Source of the DNA: DASZHJ01 sp963735465
GTDB taxonomy: Bacteria; Pseudomonadota; Alphaproteobacteria; ATCC43930; CGMCC-115725
Length of the DNA: 64,000 bases
NCBI GenBank assembly: GCA_963735465.1
Contig: CAVTLA010000001.1
Coordinates: 1,860,001 to 1,924,000, forward strand
Direction: 5' to 3'
The notes below the pieces were generated by a model, which saw only the letters and a list, made by a program, of their open reading frames with translations, did no database searches and was not told where the DNA came from. The first letter of the stretch is position 1, and each line of letters opens with the position of its first letter. The position numbers and the translations under genes were made by a program. This document shows, piece by piece, positions 9,540-18,340 of this stretch.

Positions 9540-9562
9540 CGCTGAGCAAAGTCTATGCAGCG
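9540..9562. promoter_or_regulatory. Candidate shared enhancer between the two sigma-54 promoters
   Basis: Dyad CGCTG-N13-CAGCG whose inner positions read TGAG-N9-TGCA, resembling the NtrC half-site layout TGCA-N9-TGCA with one degenerate half. Its centre is about 108 bases upstream of the predicted nirC start and about 146 bases upstream of the nirA start, the distance range normal for NtrC enhancers. This is inference from position and partial match. Confidence 0.35.
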
Positions 9563-9670
9563 CGCGAAACGCCCAATTCTTCGGCAGCCGTCGGCGATCG
9601 ACAGCGATCAAGCGCGACCACGAATTGAATAAGGCGGGATAATCAACGGCCCTCCGACGTGCCCCGGCAT

Positions 9671-9686
9671 TGGCATCGCGCTTGCT
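9671..9686 (+). promoter_or_regulatory. Sigma-54 promoter of nirA operon
   Basis: TGGCAT-N5-TTGCT with exact GG-N10-GC spacing. The predicted start near 9697 leaves a 24-base leader with GGGAG just before the nirA ATG at 9721. Together with the opposite promoter at 9454-9469 it forms a divergent RpoN-dependent pair. Confidence 0.75.
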
Positions 9687-9720
9687 AGTAGATCTCCGGG
9701 GCTACAGGGGCTGGGAGTCG

Positions 9721-11467
9721 ATGACGGACGCGTCAGGCTTCAGCGACGAGCAGAAGCAGTATCTCGAAGGCTTCCTGCGCGGTATCGCCGCGCGGCACGG
9801 CGGTGGCGCGCCCGCGGGGACGACGGTGCCCACGGACATCCATCGCGCGGCCCAGGACCGCTTTCTCGCCGCCGGCAGGAAGCTGGTGCCGGAAGAGGAC
9901 GCCAAACGCCAGTCGCATCCCCTGGACATGTGGGACGAGCTCGTCGCCGAGGCGGCCGAGGGTCGCTTTCCCCGCGGCCTCGACGTCTTCCGCCACAAGT
10001 TCTTCGGCCTCTTCTACGTGGCGCCGACGCAGAACGCCTTCATGTGCCGCCTGCGCATCCCCAACGGCATCATCCGCGCACCATCAGCTCGCGGGCCTCG
10101 CCGATATCGCCGAGCGCTGCGGCGGCGGCTACGCCGACGTCACGACCCGGGCCAATCTGCAGATCCGCGAGATCGGCCCCACGCATATCCTCGACGTGCT
10201 CACGGGCATCACCGATCTCGGCCTCACCTCCCGCGGCGCCGGCGCCGACAACATCCGCAACATCACCGGCAGCCCCACCGCCGGCATCGATCCCGAGGAG
10301 CTGATCGACACGAGGCCGCTCGGCCGCGAGCTGCATCATTTCATCCTCAATCACCGGGAGCTCTACGGCCTGCCGCGCAAGTTCAACATCGCCTTCGACG
10401 GCGGCGGCCGCATCGGCGTCCTCGAGGACACGAACGACATCGGCTTTCCCGCGGTGTCGGTACCGGTGGGCCGCGCGGTGCCGGAAGGGATCTATTTCCG
10501 CCTGCAGCTCGGCGGCATCACCGGCCACGGCGATTTCGCCCGGGATGCCGGCGTGATCCTGCGGCCGGAGGAGTGCACGCCCGTGGCGATCGCGGTGCTC
10601 CGCGTCTTCATCGCCAACGGCGACCGCACCGACCGCAAGCGCGCGCGGCTCAAATACCTGCTGGACGCCTGGGGCCACGAGAAATTCATCGCCGAGGTCG
10701 AGCGCGAGCTCGGCCGGACCTTCACGCGCCTGCCCCTGGACGCCTGCCTGCCGCGAGGACCGGTGCAGAAGCATGGCCACATCGGCATCCACCGCCAGTG
10801 CCAGGCCGGTCTCTGCTACATCGGCGTGGCGCTGCCGGTGGGCCGTCTCACGGCGGCGCAGATGCGCGGCCTCGCCGAGATTGCCGCGCGGCACGGCAGC
10901 GGCGACCTGCGTCTCACCGTCTGGCAGAACCTGCTGATCTCGGATATTCCGGACTCGCAAGTGGCGGCGGCGACCGCGGCGATCCAGCAGCTTGGCCTTG
11001 CGGTCAGCGCGAGCGCGGTGCGCGGCGCCCTCGTCGCCTGCACCGGCAACACCGGCTGCAAATTCTCCGCCACCGACACCAAGGGCCAGGCGATGCTGCT
11101 GGCGGAATATCTGGAGCAGCGCGTGCCCCTCGACCAGCCCGTCAACATTCATCTCACCGGCTGCCCCAATTCCTGCGCCCAGCACTATGTGGGCGACATC
11201 GGCCTCCTGGGCGTGAAGGTCGGCGAGGACATGATCGAGGGTTATACGGTGCTCCTCGGCGGCGGCGCCGGCAGCGAGCGCCGCCTCGCCCGCGAGATCT
11301 ACAGCAACGTGCCCATGGCGGAGCTGCCGCCGGCAGTCGAGCGCATGCTGCGCGCCTATCTCGTCCACCGCCGCGATTCCGGCGAGAGCTTCCACGATTT
11401 CGCCGCACGGCATTCCGTCGAGGCGCTGCAAGCGCTCTGCGCTGCGACCGGCGAGATCGCGGCCTGA
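9721..11467 (+). CDS. nirA: Siroheme ferredoxin-type nitrite reductase, one frame shift
   Basis: Assimilatory six-electron reduction of nitrite to ammonium. The siroheme/[4Fe-4S] ligands are present: ACTGNTGCKFS (Cys-x5-Cys) and LTGCPNSCAQH (Cys-x3-Cys, the last bridging to siroheme), with the two half-domain repeat of the sulfite/nitrite reductase fold. A single extra base near 10080 (around the CGCGCACCATCAG stretch) shifts the first 120 residues relative to the rest; corrected length is 581 residues. Sulfite reductase is an alternative, but the NirC neighbour, the nitrogen-type promoter and similarity to NirA favour nitrite. Ends four bases before the reductase gene. Confidence 0.87.
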
Positions 11468-11471
11468 GGCG

Positions 11472-13025
11472 ATGCTGAACCAGCTTCCCCTGATCCCCGA
11501 GAGCGCGCCCTTCAACGGCGCGCAGCGGGCATGGCTCGACGGCTGGCTCGCCGCCTACTACGGCGCCGGACGCCCGATTGCCGCCGCGTCTGCCGAGGCC
11601 GAGGTCGAAGAGGATTTTCCCTGGCACGACATGTCGCTGCCCCTGGAGGAGCGCCTGCAGCTCGCAACGGCGCGCCCGTTGCCGCAGCAGCTTATGGCGG
11701 CGATGGCGCAGCAGGACTGCGGCCAGTGCAGCTATCTCTGCAAGACCTACGCGGAGGCAGTGGCGAACGGCGCGGAGAAGAGCCTCACCCGCTGCGTGCC
11801 CGGCGGCAAGGCGACCTCGCGGGCGCTCAGGGAGTTGCTGGAGCTGGCGCCCACACTGGCGGCGGCACCGGCTGCCGCCGCCGCGCCAGCGAGGCCAGTC
11901 GCACCGAGCCCGGTAACGGCGCGCGTCCTCGCGCGGCTCGAGGCCTGTCTGCCGCTCAACCGGGAAGGCTCGTTGAAGGACACGCGGCACGTCGTCTTCG
12001 ATCTCGCGGGCACCGGCCTCACCTACGACGTCGGCGACGCCCTCGGCGTGCAGCCGGAGAATTGCCCGGACATGGTGGCGGCGGTCATCGAGTGCCTCGG
12101 CGCGGATGCCTTCGACGAGGTGGATTGCCCCGACGGCAGCCGCCGCGGCCTCGCCGAGGCGCTGACGAAAGTATGCGACATCGCCAGGCCCGCGGACGAG
12201 GCGATCGAGATCCTGGCCTCCCGCGCGCCCAACGCGGATGAATCCCAGCGCCTGCAGGCGCTCGCCGAGGGATATCCCGGCGCCGGGCCGGAGGAAGCGG
12301 ATCTCCTCGACCTCCTGCTCACCTTCCGCTCGGCGCGGCCGCCGGTGCAGGAGCTGATCTCGGCCCTCGGCGTTCTGCAGCCGCGGCTCTACTCGATCTC
12401 CTCGTCGTCGAAGATGGTCGGCGATGCCGTGCATCTCACCGTCGCCGCCGTGCGCTATCAGAAGCACGGCCGGCATCGCAAGGGCGTGGCCTCGACCTAT
12501 CTCGCCGAGCGCACGATGTCTGGGGGCGAGGTGCCGGTCTTCGTGCAGCCCACCCACGATTTCCGCCTGCCGGCGGACGATGGAGCGCCCGTCATCATGA
12601 TCGGGCCGGGAACCGGCGTGGCGCCGTTCCGCGCCTTCCTCCAGGAACGCCGCGTGCGCGGCGCCGGCGGCCGCAACTGGCTGTTCTTCGGCGATCAGCG
12701 CCGCGCCTGCGATTTCCTCTACGAGGATGAGCTCATGGGCTTCCGGCGCGACGGGCTGCTGACCGAGCTGGAGCTGGCATTCTCCCGGGATCAGAACGAG
12801 CGCGTCTACGTCCAGCAGCGCATGCGCGAGCGCGCCCGGGATCTCTGGTCCTGGATCGAGGACGGGGCCCAGATCTTCGTCTGCGGCGCGATCGCGATGG
12901 CGCGCGACGTCGACGCGGCGCTCGCCGCCATCATCGCGCGCCAGGGCGCCATGGGACCCGGCGCCGCCAAGGCCTACCTGTCGAAGCTCACGCGGGAGAA
13001 GCGTTACCTCAAGGACGTCTACTGA
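11472..13025 (+). CDS. CysJ-like FAD/NADPH reductase with an N-terminal Fe-S domain in place of flavodoxin
   Basis: 517 residues. The C-terminal two thirds is the FAD/NADPH half of sulfite reductase flavoprotein alpha: RLYSISSSSK (FAD), IGPGTGVAPFRAFLQER (NADPH), and a C-terminal aromatic residue (DVY). The FMN-binding flavodoxin domain is absent. Instead there is a short domain with cysteines 83, 86, 90 and 108 (Cys-x2-Cys-x3-Cys-x17-Cys followed by PGG), resembling the small [4Fe-4S] domain of RnfB-type proteins. Inferred role: NADPH to FAD to Fe-S to NirA electron transfer. The gene lies 4 bases after nirA and its stop overlaps the next start by one base, so it is the dedicated reductase partner. 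Confidence 0.82.
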   Translation: MLNQLPLIPESAPFNGAQRAWLDGWLAAYYGAGRPIAAASAEAEVEEDFPWHDMSLPLEERLQLATARPLPQQLMAAMAQQDCGQCSYLCKTYAEAVANGAEKSLTRCVPGGKATSRALRELLELAPTLAAAPAAAAAPARPVAPSPVTARVLARLEACLPLNREGSLKDTRHVVFDLAGTGLTYDVGDALGVQPENCPDMVAAVIECLGADAFDEVDCPDGSRRGLAEALTKVCDIARPADEAIEILASRAPNADESQRLQALAEGYPGAGPEEADLLDLLLTFRSARPPVQELISALGVLQPRLYSISSSSKMVGDAVHLTVAAVRYQKHGRHRKGVASTYLAERTMSGGEVPVFVQPTHDFRLPADDGAPVIMIGPGTGVAPFRAFLQERRVRGAGGRNWLFFGDQRRACDFLYEDELMGFRRDGLLTELELAFSRDQNERVYVQQRMRERARDLWSWIEDGAQIFVCGAIAMARDVDAALAAIIARQGAMGPGAAKAYLSKLTREKRYLKDVY

Positions 13026-13660
13026 TGGTGCCGCATCCCTTCCCGATCTTCCTCGACCTCACCGGCCGTCCCTGCGTCGTCGTCGGCAGCGGTCCCGAGG
13101 CGGAGCGCAAGGTCGCGGCGCTGCGTCGCGCTGGCGCCGAAGTCCGCTGCGCCCGGGAGTTCGATCCGACGCTGCTGGAGAACGCCGCCCTCGTCATGGT
13201 GGCCGGCGCAAGCCTCGCCACCGGCGAAGCCGTGGCGCGGGCGGCGCGGGCGCTCGGCATTCCCGTCAATGTCATGGACGAGCCTGGCCTGTGCACGTTC
13301 CTGATGCCGGCGATCGTCGATCGAGCGCCTGTCGTGGTGGCGATCTCCACCGGCGGCGCGGCACCCGCCCTGGCGCGCCTGCTGCGGCTCCGTCTCGAGC
13401 GGCTGCTGCCGGCGCGCCTCGGCGATCTCGCGGCCCTCGCCGCCCGCTTCCGGCCGCTGGTGCGCCGTCGCCTTTCCAACGTCGATGCTCGGAAACGGTT
13501 CTGGAACGGAGTTTTCGGAGGGGAGGTCGCGCGTCTGGCCCTGGACGGCAATCCCGCGGCCGCCGCCCTCGCCGATGCCCTGGACGCGGCGGCGCGGCAG
13601 GACGAGACCGGCGCGAGCCCGGCAGTCGCGCTCCCTTACTCCAAAAGCTCCGCCGTCTGA
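13025..13660 (+). CDS. Precorrin-2 dehydrogenase/sirohydrochlorin ferrochelatase (CysG N-terminal type)
   Basis: Makes siroheme, the prosthetic group of the nitrite reductase encoded just upstream. It corresponds to the N-terminal half of CysG (Met8/SirC type): Rossmann start PCVVVGSGPEAERKVAAL, then NVMDEPGLCTFLMPAIVDR and VVVAISTGGAAPALARLLR, matching the conserved D-x6-F-PA and STGG-P-LAR blocks. 211 residues; no methyltransferase domain, so uroporphyrinogen methyltransferase must be elsewhere. Start overlaps the preceding stop (TGATG). The 3' end overlaps the convergent folK by 25 bases. Confidence 0.88.
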   Translation: MVPHPFPIFLDLTGRPCVVVGSGPEAERKVAALRRAGAEVRCAREFDPTLLENAALVMVAGASLATGEAVARAARALGIPVNVMDEPGLCTFLMPAIVDRAPVVVAISTGGAAPALARLLRLRLERLLPARLGDLAALAARFRPLVRRRLSNVDARKRFWNGVFGGEVARLALDGNPAAAALADALDAAARQDETGASPAVALPYSKSSAV

Positions 13661-14133
13661 TCCGGCGGGAGGGCCGCGAGCAGGTCGTCCACGGTGCGGC
13701 CGAGAACCGGGTGGCGCCAGCCCGGCGCCACCTCGGCGAGCGGCCGCAGCACGAAGGCGCGCTCGTGCAGGCGCGGATGCGGCAGCGCCAGTCCGGCGCC
13801 GTCGGGCTCGCTCACGCGATCGTCATAGGCGAGCAGGTCGAGATCGAGAACGCGTGGTGCGTTCCTTTCGCGGCGGACGCGGCCGGCATGCGCCTCGATT
13901 TCATGCAAGCGCGCGAGGAGCGCCGGCGGCTCGAGAGCGGTCGCCACCACCACGACGCCGTTGATGAACCAGGGCTGATCCGAAATGGGCACCGGTGCAG
14001 AACGGTACCAGTGCGATCGCGCCATGATCCGCACGCCGTCCCGCGCCAGGAGCGCGAGAGCCGCCTCGAGGCTGCCGGGAGGTGGGCCCAGCGTCACGCT
14101 CGGGAGATTTGCGCCGAGGCCGATCAAGATCAC
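13636..14133 (-). CDS. folK: 2-amino-4-hydroxy-6-hydroxymethyldihydropteridine pyrophosphokinase
   Basis: Folate synthesis: transfers pyrophosphate from ATP to 6-hydroxymethyl-dihydropterin. Typical HPPK blocks: ILIGLGANLPS at the N-terminus, HWYRSAPVPISDQPWFINGVV, LLARLHEIEAHAGRVR and the signature NAPRVLDLDLLAYDD. The start chosen is the GTG at 14133 because the family begins at this isoleucine-leucine strand; another GTG at 14166 would add 11 residues. It converges with the siroheme-synthesis gene, sharing the last 25 bases. Confidence 0.9.
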   Translation of the reverse strand: MILIGLGANLPSVTLGPPPGSLEAALALLARDGVRIMARSHWYRSAPVPISDQPWFINGVVVVATALEPPALLARLHEIEAHAGRVRRERNAPRVLDLDLLAYDDRVSEPDGAGLALPHPRLHERAFVLRPLAEVAPGWRHPVLGRTVDDLLAALPPDQTAELLE

Positions 14134-14253
14134 GACAATGATTCCGCGTCCGCGCCACTGCCCCACCTTGACGTGACGCGGCGGAGTTCCGCTAATGAGT
14201 TCATTCCTTGCCGCATTTGTTTCGACACGTTTTTAGTGGGAGTGGCGCTCGTC

Positions 14254-14823
14254 ATGTTCTATCCGGAAGAAAGAGTCGCTTTATTCATCGACGGGGCCAA
14301 CCTCTATGCCGCCGCGCGCGGGCTTGGTTTCGACATCGACTACAAGCGCCTCCTCGATCTCTTCGCCGGCAAAGGCCGGCTGATCCGCGCCTTCTACTAC
14401 ACCGCCGTCATCGAGGATCAGGAGTACTCGCCGCTCCGTCCCCTGGTGGATTGGCTCGACTACAACGGCTACACGATGGTGACCAAGCCGACCAAGGAGT
14501 ACACGGATGCCATGGGGCGCCGCAAGATCAAGGGCAACATGGACATCGAGCTCGCCATCGACATGCTGGAGATGGCGCAATACCTCGATCACGCGGTGCT
14601 GTTCTCCGGCGACGGCGATTTCCGCCGACTGGTGGAGGCGGTGCAGCGCCGCGGCGTGCGGGTGAGCGTGGTCTCGACGCTCCGCTCGCAGCCGCCGATG
14701 GCCGCGGACGACCTCCGGCGCCAGGCTGACACCTTCATCGAGCTGCAGGAGCTCGCGCCCCAGGTCATGCGCGTGCGCGACGACAACCACCGGTCAGCAG
14801 CCCACGTCGACAACGCGCAGTGA
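14254..14823 (+). CDS. LabA-like NYN-domain protein
   Basis: 189-residue PIN-like/NYN-domain protein, a family of predicted metal-dependent RNases. The conserved acidic residues are visible: ALFIDGANLY near the N-terminus, KGNMDIELAIDMLEMA in the middle and FSGDGDFRRLVEAVQRRGVRVSVVS, which are the canonical NYN motifs. Its stop overlaps the ATG of the uracil-DNA glycosylase by four bases, so the two are translated together. Substrate is unknown; in other proteobacteria relatives are often placed near folK and rpoZ. Confidence 0.85.
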   Translation: MFYPEERVALFIDGANLYAAARGLGFDIDYKRLLDLFAGKGRLIRAFYYTAVIEDQEYSPLRPLVDWLDYNGYTMVTKPTKEYTDAMGRRKIKGNMDIELAIDMLEMAQYLDHAVLFSGDGDFRRLVEAVQRRGVRVSVVSTLRSQPPMAADDLRRQADTFIELQELAPQVMRVRDDNHRSAAHVDNAQ

Positions 14824-15482
14824 GCGCGTCGCCGGAGCGGGACGCGATCCCGACACCGGGCCGCGAGTGCCCGCTCTGCCCGCGCCTGGTCGAGTTCCGC
14901 CAGCGGCACCGCCACGCCCACGACGACTGGCACAACGCGCCGGTGCCTGCCTTCGGCGATCTCGACGCGCGGCTGCTGATCGTGGGGCTGGCGCCCGGGC
15001 TCAAGGGCGCCAATCGAACCGGCCGCCCCTTCACCGGCGATTTTGCCGGCGATCTCCTCTATGCCACCCTCGGCAAGTTCGGCTTCGCCCGCGGCACCTA
15101 CGCCGCCCGCACCGATGACGGGCTCGCCCTCCTCGATTGCCGCATCACCAACTCGGTGCGCTGCGTGCCACCGGAGAACAAGCCGGAGCCGTCGGAGATC
15201 GCGACCTGCCGTCCCTTCCTCGTGGCGGAGATCGCGGCGATGCCCCGGCTCCGCATCATCCTCGCTCTCGGCGCCATCGCCCACGGCACCGTCCTCGGCG
15301 CGCTCGCCCAGCGCAAGTCCGCCTTCCCCTTCAAGCACGGCGCCCAGCACGCGCTGCCGTCGGGGCTGCTGCTCGCCGACAGCTATCACTGCTCGCGCTA
15401 CAACACGAATACGGGCGTGCTGACGGTGGAGATGTTCGAGGCGGTCTTCCGCGGAATAACGACGCGGCTGCCGGCGGCCTGA
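14820..15482 (+). CDS. Family 5 uracil-DNA glycosylase (UDGb)
   Basis: Base-excision repair of uracil and other deaminated bases. Motif A is GLAPGLKGANRTGRPFTGD (about residues 54-72), whose Ala-Pro-Gly region lacks the catalytic Asp of family 1, and motif B is SYHCSRYNTNTG near the C-terminus. Four cysteines (CPLC near residue 17, CRI, CVPPENKP) match the Fe-S cluster ligands of this family. 220 residues is usual. Coupled to the NYN gene by an ATGA overlap. Confidence 0.85.
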   Translation: MSASPERDAIPTPGRECPLCPRLVEFRQRHRHAHDDWHNAPVPAFGDLDARLLIVGLAPGLKGANRTGRPFTGDFAGDLLYATLGKFGFARGTYAARTDDGLALLDCRITNSVRCVPPENKPEPSEIATCRPFLVAEIAAMPRLRIILALGAIAHGTVLGALAQRKSAFPFKHGAQHALPSGLLLADSYHCSRYNTNTGVLTVEMFEAVFRGITTRLPAA

Positions 15483-15522
15483 TTGCGTCTGGCATTCATC
15501 GTTCGATGAAATTTTGCTCTCC

Positions 15523-15539
15523 TGCATGGAGAATATGCA
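15523..15539. promoter_or_regulatory. NtrC-like binding site upstream of the oxygenase operon
   Basis: TGCA-N9-TGCA, exactly the outer half-sites and spacing of the NtrC consensus (TGCACC-N5-GGTGCA); the inner CC/GG are not kept. Centre about 77 bases upstream of the predicted sigma-54 start, slightly close but within reported limits. Confidence 0.4.
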
Positions 15540-15581
15540 TGCGCCGGCGGTAAATCCGCCACGGTTGCCGCGCATATACCT

Positions 15582-15597
15582 TGGCCCGATCTTTGCG
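15582..15597 (+). promoter_or_regulatory. Sigma-54 promoter of the Rieske oxygenase/ligase operon
   Basis: TGGCCCG-N4-TTGCG with GG and GC ten bases apart; one mismatch to the conserved TGGCA. The predicted start near 15608 lies 69 bases before the chosen ATG. Confidence 0.6.
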
Positions 15598-15676
15598 TTG
15601 CCTCAATCGATCGATGCGCGAGCACCGCGCCAAGCTTGTCCGCATCCACATGGGTTGGCATGGCCAGGGGGCGACC

Positions 15677-16861
15677 ATGGACACGGGCATCTACAGCACA
15701 CGCCTCGAGGCCGATCGGCATGGGCTGGACAATCTCGTCAGAGCCGTGCTCGCGGGCGGAAACCGCACCGCGGAGACCGCCGAGACCTTGCCGCCCGCCA
15801 CGTATACCTCCCAGGCCTTCTTCGACCTCGAGGTGGAGAAGATCTTCAAGAAGGAGTGGCTGTGCGTCGGCCACGTCTCCGAGGTCGCCAAGGAGGGCGA
15901 CTACTTCACCGTCGATCTCTTCGGCGAGATGCTGGTGGTGGTCCGCGGCAAGGACCGCATCCGCGTGATGTCCCGCGTCTGCCTGCATCGCTGGGCGCCC
16001 GTCGTGAGCGGCGTCGGAAACGCCAAGCTGTTCTCCTGCCCCTTCCACAAATGGGGCTATGCCCTCGACGGCCGGCTGCTGGGCGCGCCGTTCATGGAGC
16101 AGGCGGCGGGCTTCGATCCCCAGGCTTGCCGGCTGCCGGAGATGAGGACCGAGATCGTCGAGCCCCTCGGCCTCATCTTCATCACATTCTCGCAGACCGC
16201 GGAGTCCATCGGCGACCGGCTCGTCGATCTCTGCGAGCGGCTGAAGAATTGGCGCATGGGCGAGCTTGTTGGCGTGCAACCGTCCGCGCTCGACGCCAAA
16301 TTCAACTGGAAGATCCAGCTCGAGACCGGAATGGAGTGCTATCACCACTTCGCCGCCCATCCCGAGACCTTCGAGGTGAACTTCCCGACCCGCCTGAGCT
16401 GGTGCGAGGAGAGCAAGAAAGGCTGGGGCATCTGCCATTCGCCCGCGCGGGACGAGGCGCCAGAGGAAGTCTACACCATCGGCCTGCCGGCCATTCCGAC
16501 ATTGGACGCGAGTGAACGACGCGTTTTCGACCTCTACCACATCTATCCCCTGACGCGTCTCGCCGTGTATGCGGACCGGATCATGCTCCGGCTGCTCACG
16601 CCGATCGGCCCGACCCACACCAAATCCCGCATGATCTATCTCGTGCACCCCGACGTGGCGGCGCAGACGGAGCTGGTGACGGCGAAATTCGAGGCCGTCG
16701 GCGCGATGGCGGCGCAAGCGACCAAGGAGGATTACGAGGTGGATGTCATGCAGCAGATGGGCGCCGGCTCGTCGCTGGCGACGGTGGGGCGGCTGAGCCA
16801 TCTGGAGGCGACAGTGTGGCAGCTCGCCGAATACATCCGCGCCCGCATCACCGCGAACTAG
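15677..16861 (+). CDS. Rieske-type ring-hydroxylating oxygenase alpha subunit
   Basis: 394 residues. Rieske [2Fe-2S] ligands are Cys102, His104, Cys121 and His124 (VCLHR and CPFHKW). The mononuclear iron site follows at about residue 220 in METGMECYHHFAAHPE-like sequence (ECYHHFAAH, two histidines), with a candidate Asp in EDYEVDVMQQ near residue 360. The start was chosen at 15677 because AGGGGG lies six bases upstream; ATGs at 15614 and 15650 are in frame. No reductase or ferredoxin gene is near. The substrate is unknown; relatives include glycine betaine, carnitine and aniline-type oxygenases. The gamma-glutamyl ligase 16 bases downstream and the sigma-54 promoter suggest a nitrogenous substrate. 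Confidence 0.85.
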   Translation: MDTGIYSTRLEADRHGLDNLVRAVLAGGNRTAETAETLPPATYTSQAFFDLEVEKIFKKEWLCVGHVSEVAKEGDYFTVDLFGEMLVVVRGKDRIRVMSRVCLHRWAPVVSGVGNAKLFSCPFHKWGYALDGRLLGAPFMEQAAGFDPQACRLPEMRTEIVEPLGLIFITFSQTAESIGDRLVDLCERLKNWRMGELVGVQPSALDAKFNWKIQLETGMECYHHFAAHPETFEVNFPTRLSWCEESKKGWGICHSPARDEAPEEVYTIGLPAIPTLDASERRVFDLYHIYPLTRLAVYADRIMLRLLTPIGPTHTKSRMIYLVHPDVAAQTELVTAKFEAVGAMAAQATKEDYEVDVMQQMGAGSSLATVGRLSHLEATVWQLAEYIRARITAN

Positions 16862-16877
16862 AAGGCGGATCGATCCG

Positions 16878-18240
16878 ATGGAAGCCAGCCCCGAGGTCAA
16901 AGCCATCCAGCAGCAGCTCCGCGATCGCGGCGTGCAATACTGCATCGGCGCCTACGTCGACATCCACGGCGTGCCGAAGGGAAAGGTGGTGCCCCTCGAT
17001 CACCTGCCGCAGATGGCGGCGGGATCCGAGCGCTACACCGGCTACGCCCTCGACGGTCTGGGCCAGGCGCCGAACGACGACGAGATCACTTCCGTCCCCG
17101 ACCTCAGCCACATCATCCAGCTGCCCTGGGAGCCCAAGGTCGCCTGGATGCCGGCGGACAATGTCTTCAAGGGCCAGCCCTATCCCCTCAACACGCGGGT
17201 CGCCCTCAAGAGCGTGCTCGACCCAGGCGGCGGAGCTGGGCCTCGGCTTCAATCTGGGTATCGAATGCGAGATCTACGTCCTGAAGCAGGGCGCGGACGG
17301 CACGCTCGCGGTGCCCAATCCCGACGACAAGCTGGAGAAGCCCTGCTACGACGTCCGCGGCTTCCTCGACAACTTCGCCTGGCTCGACAAGGTCGCCAAG
17401 TGCATCAACGACCTCGGCTGGGACCTCTATTCCTTCGACCACGAGGACGGCAACGGCCAGTACGAGTTCGATTTCAACTACGCGGACGCGCTCACCATGT
17501 GCGACCGCTTCACCTTCTTCCGCTTCATGGCCAAGCACTATGCCAAGGAGCAGGGGTTGCTGGCGACGATGATGCCGAAGCCCTTCGCCGACAAGACCGG
17601 CACCGGCGCGCATTTCAACATGTCGCTCTACGACCTCAAGAGCGGCCGCAACGTCTTCGCCTGCGACCCCAAGGAGGATCCGCGCGGGCTCGGCCTCACG
17701 GAGATCGGATATCATTTCATCGGCGGCATCCTCCGCCACGGCCAGGCGCTCTGCGCCGCCTTCGCGCCCACGGTGAACAGCTACAAGCGCCTCGTGCGCC
17801 AGGGCGCCATGAGCTACTTCACCTGGGCGCCGGTGTTCAATTCCTACGGCTCCAACAACCGCACCAACTCCGTCCGCGTGCCGGCCGGCGGCGGCCGCTG
17901 CGAATCCCGCAACGTCGACGGCTCGGTCAATCCCTACCTGGCGGCGACGCTGGCGCTGGCGGCGGGGCTCGAGGGCGTGCGGGAGAAGCTCGATCCCGGC
18001 CGGCCCAACGACGACAATCTCTACACCATCTCCGATGCCGAGCGCCGGGACCGCCGCATCGACTTCCTGCCCCAGAACCTGCAGGCCGCCGTCGCGGCCT
18101 TCGCCGCCGATCCCCTGGTAGAGCGCACCCTGGGCCAGGAGCTCCGGGACGAGTTCATCACCTATAAGACCGCCGAGTGGAACTCGTACCACCTCGCCAT
18201 CAGCCAATGGGAGATCGAGCGCTACAGCCATCTTTTCTGA
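16878..18240 (+). CDS. Glutamine-synthetase-like gamma-glutamyl ligase (GlnT/GmaS type), one frame shift
   Basis: Member of the glutamine synthetase fold, 453 residues after correction. N-terminal YCIGAYVDIHGVPKGKVVPLDH and SERYTGYALDG resemble gamma-glutamylmethylamide synthetase and GlnT rather than GlnA; catalytic blocks GIECEIYV, DHEDGNGQYEFDF, TGTGAHFNMSL and the C-terminal RCESRNVDGSVNPYLA carry the metal and ATP residues. One extra C in the CCC at 17222-17224 breaks the frame after about residue 115. No adenylylation-type tyrosine loop is obvious. It follows the Rieske oxygenase by 16 bases and shares its promoter. Could activate a small amine as gamma-glutamylamide, or be an alternative glutamine synthetase. 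Confidence 0.83.
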
Positions 18241-18340
18241 GAGGGGCCGCGGCACGATCACGTGATGGCGCAGCCTCCCCGTCTGCGCTAAAAGACCGGC
18301 GCCGGCACGCGGCAGGTCATCACGACGGGGACACCAGGGC

